Shown in pieces: positions 4,973-8,925 of a DNA stretch of 8,925 bases. Under the pieces are notes generated by a model that saw only the letters and a list, made by a program, of their open reading frames with translations, had not been told where the DNA came from and ran no database searches. The position numbers and the translations under genes are program-made. The stretch is from positions 1 through 8,925 of the forward strand of contig SFHU01000144.1 in the NCBI GenBank assembly GCA_004555535.1. Direction: 5' to 3'. The stretch's first letter is position 1, and every line of letters begins with the position of its first letter. This DNA is from Clostridiales bacterium (lineage in GTDB: Bacteria; Bacillota; Clostridia; Christensenellales; Aristaeellaceae).

Positions 4973-5973
4973 TTGTCGGAATTGCAACCGGCATCATGCC
5001 GGTTTCCGCCGTAGAGCCGGACAAAGGCCCCAGGCGAGAGGCGCATGAGCAGCCCCTGCGCCGCCACGAGCGCGTCGCCAGAGCGCAGCGCGTAGCCCGA
5101 CAGCTCCCCGATATGCGCGCGCGCAAAATCCATCGCCTCCCGCGCGATGTCCGGTGGCAGGCCGTAGGCCGGGATGTTCTTGAGCACGCTCAGGGCGATC
5201 TGCCCAACGCGCTTTTGCAGCGCACGCCCCGCCGCCCCGGGGGGCAGCGTCCTGCCCAGCGCATCCAGCCGGCGGCAGACCTCCAGATAGCTCGCGCACC
5301 AGCGGCTGCTTCGGGCGAACGAGGTCATGATGCTCCCCGCGCGCTGGCGGTAGCGCAGGATCACGCGCCCGCTCGCCGCCGCGCGCTCCGCCGCCAGCAG
5401 CGCCGGCGCCTGGAAGAGCTCGTCCTCAAAGAGCAGGCCCTCCGCCATCCGCAGCCCGTGCTCCGTCAGGAACGCGCGCCGGTAGACGCATTGCCAGACC
5501 ATCGGCTCATAGACGCCCGCGCGGCATTGCGCCGCGAGGAGCGCCCCGCCGCTCATGCAGGGCGTTTCGGCAATCGCAGGCCCGGGCGTCTCCTCTCCCG
5601 TTTCGTCGTCAAAGAAGACGAAGCGCGCCTTCGCCACGTCCAGCCCGTCGCGCGCCGCCTCGCGCGTCAGCGCCAGCAGCGCCTCCGGCACGGGCTCGTC
5701 GTCGCTGTCCAGGAAGTAGACATAGTCGCCCTGCGCCGCGTCCAGCCCCGTGTTGCGCGCGGCGGAGAGACCGCCGTTGCGCGCGCGGCGGATCAGCCGC
5801 GCATGGGCATGCGCCTGCACAAAACGCTGCGCGATCGCCGTCGAGCCGTCCGTTCCGCAGTCGTCCACCAGCAGCAGCTCGCACGCCTCCTGCGGGAGCA
5901 GAGCCGCGCGCGCGAGGCAGTCCTCCAGATAGGCCTCCACCTGATAAATCGGGATCACAACGCTGAGCAGCAT
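4930..5973 (-). CDS. Family 2 glycosyltransferase with repeat-derived C terminus
   Basis: Cytoplasmic GT-A fold transferase of 347 aa, expected to add a sugar from a nucleotide-sugar donor to a surface polysaccharide or glycan. Visible motifs are the N-terminal strand LLSVVIPIYQ (2-11), LLVDDCGTDGS (34-44), the metal-binding DSD (89-91 in YFLDSDDEP), the acidic catalytic-type FEDELF (182-187) and YRQRAGSIMTS (208-218). No membrane segment is evident. The ATG at 5973 is chosen because GGAGG lies 7 nt upstream; an in-frame ATG at 6006 has no such site. The body appears to end near VRLYGG (318-323). Residues 324-334 and 335-345 are two identical 11-residue copies of NRHDAGCNSDK, translated from a REP-like repeat, then TP and stop. 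The acceptor is unknown. The gene is transcribed divergently from the next glycosyltransferase. Confidence 0.92.
   Translation of the reverse strand: MLLSVVIPIYQVEAYLEDCLARAALLPQEACELLLVDDCGTDGSTAIAQRFVQAHAHARLIRRARNGGLSAARNTGLDAAQGDYVYFLDSDDEPVPEALLALTREAARDGLDVAKARFVFFDDETGEETPGPAIAETPCMSGGALLAAQCRAGVYEPMVWQCVYRRAFLTEHGLRMAEGLLFEDELFQAPALLAAERAAASGRVILRYRQRAGSIMTSFARSSRWCASYLEVCRRLDALGRTLPPGAAGRALQKRVGQIALSVLKNIPAYGLPPDIAREAMDFARAHIGELSGYALRSGDALVAAQGLLMRLSPGAFVRLYGGNRHDAGCNSDKNRHDAGCNSDKTP
4942..5007 (-). repeat. 33-bp tandem duplication of the REP-like repeat head
   Basis: Two units start with GTCGGAATTGC at 4942 and 4975; 31 of 33 bases are identical, the last two differing (TT versus CC). 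Each contains the ACCGGCATCATGCCGGT hairpin. The unit length is 11 codons, so the reading frame of the glycosyltransferase is kept and the peptide NRHDAGCNSDK is encoded twice. Confidence 0.93.
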
Positions 5974-5998
5974 TCCATCTCCTCCGAATTCTCTCCCC

Positions 5999-6027
5999 TT
6001 GCGCAACGCCCTGATTTATGCGATAAT
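5999..6027 (+). promoter_or_regulatory. Possible promoter for the plus-strand glycosyltransferase genes
   Basis: TTGCGC (5999-6004) and GATAAT (6022-6027) are separated by 17 nt. The -10 matches five of six consensus bases, while the -35 matches only TTG. The predicted start falls inside the palindrome at 6031-6045. A second AT-rich stretch, TATTATA at 6074-6080, has no recognisable -35. Confidence 0.3.
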
Positions 6028-6030
6028 AGA

Positions 6031-6045
6031 CTGACATGATGTCAG
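6031..6045. promoter_or_regulatory. Perfect 15-bp palindrome in the divergent intergenic region
   Basis: CTGACATGATGTCAG is two perfect 7-bp half-sites around one central base. It lies roughly midway between the two divergent glycosyltransferase genes and just after a -10-like GATAAT. A one-base loop cannot form an RNA hairpin, so a dimeric repressor or activator site is the better reading. No cognate regulator is encoded in the window. Confidence 0.45.
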
Positions 6046-6110
6046 GACGGCCAGGGCATCGCCCGTTCAGGCCTATTATACCATGCTTTGTCACAGGAGG
6101 AAAGACCGGG

Positions 6111-7043
6111 ATGATCAGCGTCGTCGTCATCGGGAAGAACGAGGGGCCCCGACTGAGCGCCTGTCTGGAGAGCATCCAGCGCGCCCTGCGCGTGCTGGAT
6201 CACGAGATCCTCTACGTCGACTCCTGCTCCGTGGACGACAGCCTGAAGCGCGCCAAAGCCTTCGGCGCGCGCTGCTTTCTGCTGGCCGAGCCGCAGACCA
6301 CGGCCGGTCTGGGCCGCTTTGCCGGCGCGAAGGAGGCGCGTGGGGAATACCTGCTCTTCCTGGACGGCGACATGCAGCTGCAGCCCGGCTTCTGCGAAAA
6401 GGCGCTGATGCGGATGGCCGCAACCGGCTACGACGGCGTCTGCGGCATCCGCGAGGACGTCTATCTTCGCGGGGATGAGATCATCGGCCGCAACCCCAAC
6501 TACTACCGCTGCACGGCCGAGCGCGTCTGCCCGGAATTCGGCGGCGCGCTGATGATCACCGCCGACGCGCTCGCCTGCTGCGGCGGCTGGTCGCCGGATA
6601 CCATCGCCTGCGAGGAGGCTGAGCTGCACGCCCGGCTGCGGGGAGTCGGCTGCCGGATTCTCGAGATTCCCGTCCCGATGATCGTCCACACGGACGCCGT
6701 GCGGGACAACCGCAGCTTCCTCTCCACGTGCTTTTCCCGCCGCCGCCTGGGCGAGGGGCAGGCGCTGCGCTGCGCGATGGCGCTGGGGCAGGGCGGCTGC
6801 TACATCCGCTTTGAGCACGAAAAGTTTCTCTTCTACGCGCTCGACTGGCTCTGCGCGCTGCTGCTTGTGCTGCTTCGCGGCTGGGGGCTGGCGGTCGCCT
6901 GCTTCGTGCAGGCCGCGCAGCTGGGACTGCTGATGGCCCGGAACCGCCCGCGCGCGTTTGTCTCCGCGAAGCTCTTCTTCTTTGCCTTTCCGCTCGGTCT
7001 GGTCACATATCGGGAGCGCAGCCGCGCCTATGCCGAGATCTGA
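6111..7043 (+). CDS. Family 2 glycosyltransferase with C-terminal membrane segments
   Basis: A 310-aa transferase. The GT-A domain starts at once (MISVVVIGKNEG, 1-12), followed by ILYVDSCSVDDS (33-44), the metal-binding DGD (85-87 in LFLDGDMQL), and GGALMITADAL (144-154), which precedes the acidic CEEAEL cluster (167-172). Hydrophobic stretches near 239-275 and 287-299 suggest membrane anchoring, so it likely acts at the cytoplasmic face on a lipid-linked acceptor. The start at 6111 is preferred because AGGAGG at 6095-6100 sits 10 nt upstream and the protein then begins directly with the GT2 first strand. The longer frame from 6036 begins inside the palindrome. It is the first gene of a plus-strand run with the next two genes, 48 nt before the following start. 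Donor and acceptor cannot be named. Confidence 0.92.
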   Translation: MISVVVIGKNEGPRLSACLESIQRALRVLDHEILYVDSCSVDDSLKRAKAFGARCFLLAEPQTTAGLGRFAGAKEARGEYLLFLDGDMQLQPGFCEKALMRMAATGYDGVCGIREDVYLRGDEIIGRNPNYYRCTAERVCPEFGGALMITADALACCGGWSPDTIACEEAELHARLRGVGCRILEIPVPMIVHTDAVRDNRSFLSTCFSRRRLGEGQALRCAMALGQGGCYIRFEHEKFLFYALDWLCALLLVLLRGWGLAVACFVQAAQLGLLMARNRPRAFVSAKLFFFAFPLGLVTYRERSRAYAEI

Positions 7044-7091
7044 CGCCGGCCGCGCCGCTCAGAAAACCCGCCGGATCGAGGGATTGAGAGA

Positions 7092-8102
7092 ATGGACGAT
7101 GCCATGATTTCTATCAGCTTTATCGTCGTGGCCTACAACGCCGCCGACAGCCTGCCGCTGCTGCTCAGCGACCTGCGCGCGCAGACGCTGCCCGCCGGGC
7201 AGATCGAGGCGCTGCTGGTGGACAGCGCCTCCACGGACGGCACGCGCGCGGTCATGACCGCTTTTGCCGAGTCCGCGCCCTTTCCCGTCCGCGTGCTGGA
7301 CAATCCGAAGCGCTGGCTCGCCAGCGGCATCAACGTCGCGCTCGCCGCGGCCACGGGCGACGCCGTCATCCGCCTCGATGCCCATGCGCGCATCCCGAAG
7401 GACTTCCTCCAAAAGAACCTGAACGCGCTGAGCCGGGGCGAGGACATCGTCGGCGGCTGCGTCTCCGGCGCCGAGATCCGCACCCCGTGGGAGGGCGTCA
7501 TGCGCGCGCTGGACACCTCCCGCTTCTGCGGCGGCGCGGCGCCCTTCCGCAACGGCGGCGAGGCGCGCTACGTCGATACGCTGGCCTACGCGCTCTACCG
7601 GCGCGAGGTCTACGACCGCGTCGGCCCCTACGACGAGCGCCTGCGCCGCACGGAGGACAACGAGATGCATTACCGAATGCGTCAGGCCGGCTACCGCTTC
7701 TACTTCTCCCCGGACATCGTCTCCTACCACGCCGCGCGCGCCACGCTGCGCGGGCAGCTCCGCCAGAAATGGGGCAACGGCTACTGGATTGGGCGGACGA
7801 TGCACATCCAGCCTCACTGCTTTGCCCCGCGCCATCTGATTCCCGCCGCTTTCGTGCTCGCGCTGCTCTGTGGGCTGCTGCTTTTGCCCGTCTGCGTCTG
7901 GCCGCTCGCGCTGCTGCTGCTCGCCTACATCGCCTGCGACTTGCTCTTCAGCGTGCAGGCCGCCCTGCGCCAGACAAAGGGCCGACTGCCCGCGCTGCTT
8001 CTGCTGCCCTTCCTCTTCCCCGCCATCCACATCGTCTACGGCGCAGGCACGCTGCTCGGCCTGTTCACGCCGGGCGCAAAGGAGGCCGTCCCCCATGCTT
8101 GA
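7092..8102 (+). CDS. ExoA-like family 2 glycosyltransferase, membrane anchored
   Basis: 336-aa transferase resembling the ExoA branch of GT2, whose founder adds a glucose in succinoglycan synthesis. The N-terminal strand is SISFIVVAYNAADSL (7-21), with LLVDSASTDGT (41-51), then RLDAHARIPKDF (94-105), where the usual DXD is DAH as in ExoA proteins. DERLRRTEDNEMHYRM (181-196) carries the acidic catalytic-type cluster. Three hydrophobic segments follow (about 249-268, 270-289, 299-325), placing the protein at the membrane. The ATG at 7092 has GAGGG 9 nt upstream; ATG 7104 is an alternative that removes four residues. The stop overlaps the next start by 8 nt. Its product is most likely part of an exopolysaccharide or surface glycan, but the sugar is unknown. 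Confidence 0.92.
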   Translation: MDDAMISISFIVVAYNAADSLPLLLSDLRAQTLPAGQIEALLVDSASTDGTRAVMTAFAESAPFPVRVLDNPKRWLASGINVALAAATGDAVIRLDAHARIPKDFLQKNLNALSRGEDIVGGCVSGAEIRTPWEGVMRALDTSRFCGGAAPFRNGGEARYVDTLAYALYRREVYDRVGPYDERLRRTEDNEMHYRMRQAGYRFYFSPDIVSYHAARATLRGQLRQKWGNGYWIGRTMHIQPHCFAPRHLIPAAFVLALLCGLLLLPVCVWPLALLLLAYIACDLLFSVQAALRQTKGRLPALLLLPFLFPAIHIVYGAGTLLGLFTPGAKEAVPHA

Positions 8103-8691
8103 ATGGATCCGGGAGATCACCGACTTCATCTTTCTGGAGGATACGCCGCGGCCCGCGGACGTGATCTTCATCCCCGGCAACGGCCACGCCGAGCCGAGCG
8201 AGCTGGCGGCGCGCCTGTACGCGCAGGGGCTTGCGCCCTGGGTGCTTCCCTCCGGGCGATACGCCATCGGCCGGGGAGAATTCGCCGGGCAGATTTCGGG
8301 CGCGCAGACCTATGCGGGCCGCTTTGGGACGGAATGGGCGTTCATGCGCCATGTGCTTGTGCAAAACGGCGTGCCGGACGCAGCCATCCTGCGCGAGGAC
8401 GAGGCGACCTACACCTATCAGAATGCGATCTTCTCCCGCCGCCGCACGGACGCGGCGCGGCTGACCATCCGCCGCGCACTGCTGTGCTGCATGCCCCAGC
8501 ACGCCCGCCGCGCGAAGATGTACTATCAGACGCTCTACCCCGACGCGGAGCTGCTGCTCTGCCCCGCCCCGGGCACGCCCGTCACGCGGGAGACCTGGAT
8601 GCACGAGCCGGAGGGCATCGACGCGGTGCTCGGCGAGCTGGAGCGCTGCGGCGGCCAGTTCCACGACATCCTGAAAGAGCTCATGCTCTGA
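8095..8691 (+). CDS. YdcF/DUF218 superfamily protein
   Basis: 198-aa protein of the YdcF-like (DUF218) fold, a Rossmann-like family linked in other bacteria to envelope and polysaccharide biology; the E. coli YdcF member is reported to bind S-adenosylmethionine. Motifs: ADVIFIPGNG (21-30) at the first strand, ELAARLYAQGLAPWVLPSG (36-54), the conserved acidic/TYQNA motif EDEATYTYQNA (101-111), and ALLCCMPQHARRAKMYY (128-144), matching the family's late strand and histidine-containing loop. No membrane segment or signal peptide is seen, so it is a standalone cytoplasmic domain. AAAGGAGG (8078-8085) lies 9 nt before the ATG, and the start overlaps the preceding gene by 8 nt, so translation is coupled. 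Biochemical role unknown. A terminator begins within its last codon. Confidence 0.88.
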   Translation: MLEWIREITDFIFLEDTPRPADVIFIPGNGHAEPSELAARLYAQGLAPWVLPSGRYAIGRGEFAGQISGAQTYAGRFGTEWAFMRHVLVQNGVPDAAILREDEATYTYQNAIFSRRRTDAARLTIRRALLCCMPQHARRAKMYYQTLYPDAELLLCPAPGTPVTRETWMHEPEGIDAVLGELERCGGQFHDILKELML

Positions 8692-8710
8692 CATTTTTGT
8701 CAGATTTTTT
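8687..8710 (+). terminator. Intrinsic terminator overlapping the YdcF-like stop codon
   Basis: Stem TCTGACA (8687-8693) / TGTCAGA (8698-8704) with a TTTT loop and six Ts (8705-8710). The TGA stop at 8689-8691 lies inside the ascending arm, so a terminating ribosome would cover part of the hairpin. It closes the glycosyltransferase/YdcF operon and insulates the tRNA gene. Confidence 0.85.
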
Positions 8711-8719
8711 CGAAAACCG

Positions 8720-8748
8720 TTGACAAAGCCCGAGAGTCATGCTATACT
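8720..8748 (+). promoter_or_regulatory. Promoter of the tRNA-Trp gene
   Basis: TTGACA (8720-8725), a perfect -35, and TATACT (8743-8748), five of six -10 bases, are 17 nt apart. Initiation near 8755 gives a 5' leader of only about 6 nt before the mature tRNA. Confidence 0.9.
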
Positions 8749-8760
8749 TAGCAGGTGCCT

Positions 8761-8834
8761 AGGGGTATGGTGTAATGGTAACACGTGGGTCTCCAAAACC
8801 TTTGTTGAGGGTTCGAGTCCTTCTGCCCCTGCCA
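8761..8834 (+). tRNA. tRNA-Trp (anticodon CCA)
   Basis: A 74-nt cloverleaf with encoded CCA end. The acceptor stem AGGGGTA pairs with TGCCCCT (one U-G). The D arm is GTGT-AATGGTA-ACAC. The anticodon stem TGGGT/ACCTT holds loop CTCCAAA with CCA at 34-36, and the T arm is GAGGG-TTCGAGT-CCTTC. Discriminator is G. The outermost anticodon-stem pair (27-43) is U-U and the next is G-U, so that stem is weak at its top, but all invariant positions are intact. It is a single-gene unit with its own promoter and terminator. Confidence 0.97.
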
Positions 8835-8838
8835 TAAG

Positions 8839-8875
8839 AGAGAAGCAGTTCTAACAAAGAATTACTTCTCTTTTT
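8839..8875 (+). terminator. Intrinsic terminator of the tRNA-Trp unit
   Basis: Arms 8839-8852 and 8858-8871 form a 14-position stem with one C-A mismatch and one G-U pair, loop AACAA, then TTTTT (8871-8875). On the minus strand no strong U-tract follows, so it is a poor terminator for the convergent gene on the right. Confidence 0.88.
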
Positions 8876-8877
8876 GT

Positions 8878-8925
8878 TTATTTTGCAATAGCGTCATACA
8901 TCTCTTCAAAGCCGTCACCGTAGAG
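8878..8925 (-). CDS. 3' end of an unidentified convergent gene
   Basis: The minus-strand frame entering from the right edge encodes LYGDGFEEMYDAIAK and stops at TAA (8880-8878), just beyond the tRNA terminator. Codon use is plausible and the reading is protein-like, but 15 residues do not allow a family call. The start lies outside the window. Its transcription would run towards the tRNA gene with little termination signal between them. Confidence 0.5.
   Translation of the reverse strand, partial: LYGDGFEEMYDAIAK

Noticed and set aside
4741..5007. CRISPR array
   Set aside because: Repeats are contiguous without unique spacers, diverged, and the short unit has only two copies. There are no cas genes.
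4734..5126. A 130-codon minus-strand frame across the REP-like repeats
   Set aside because: It is open only because the repeats are GC-rich and in tandem. It overlaps the glycosyltransferase gene in another frame and lacks a ribosome binding site.
6042..8267. Minus-strand frames opposite the glycosyltransferase operon (258 and 402 codons)
   Set aside because: Ala/Arg/Gly/Asp-rich shadow translations antisense to genes with clear GT2 motifs.

Overview
The window looks like chromosomal DNA from a GC-rich, spore-forming Bacillota (Clostridia-type) genome. The reasons are: strong AGGAGG-type ribosome binding sites before most genes, a spmA-spmB pair (endospore core dehydration), TTGACA/TATAAT promoters, U-tract intrinsic terminators and a Trp tRNA of clostridial type with an encoded CCA end. 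Codon third positions are mostly G or C. The exact genus cannot be read from this sequence.

Layout. 1-1516 (+): the 3' part of oppD and complete oppF, the two ATPases of an oligopeptide ABC importer. 1517-1829: a non-coding convergence zone with a structured repeat (element A), a bidirectional terminator and a 95-bp REP-like repeat. 1830-2905 (-): spmB and spmA, overlapping and translationally coupled. 2906-3164: a terminator plus element B, an inverted, diverged copy of element A. 3165-4580 (-): a MATE-family efflux transporter. 4581-4740: its leader, with a strong sigma-A promoter, an intrinsic terminator and a 30-codon upstream ORF whose stop overlaps the transporter's ribosome binding site. 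4782-5007: two tandem REP-like repeats and a 33-bp exact duplication that runs into the next gene. 4930-5973 (-): a family 2 glycosyltransferase whose C terminus is made of translated repeat. 5974-6110: a divergent control region with a perfect 15-bp palindrome. 6111-8691 (+): two membrane-anchored family 2 glycosyltransferases and a YdcF/DUF218 protein, closed by a terminator that begins inside the last codons. 8720-8875: a self-contained tRNA-Trp unit (promoter, tRNA, terminator). 8878-8925 (-): the last codons of an unidentified convergent gene.

How the genes work together. Opp imports peptides. SpmA/SpmB act late in sporulation. The MATE protein probably exports a cationic drug or metabolite under attenuation control. 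The three glycosyltransferases with the YdcF protein look like a small surface-polysaccharide or glycan locus organised around a divergent promoter region.

The most unusual content is non-coding. Elements A and B sit about 28 nt after the stop codons of oppF and the MATE gene, in the same orientation relative to each gene. Both are followed by an intrinsic terminator, and their hairpins keep pairing although bases have changed. A second repeat family sits at the stop codons of two other genes (spmB and the glycosyltransferase) and in one case has become protein coding. The MATE leader with its upstream ORF and terminator is a good candidate for ribosome-mediated attenuation.
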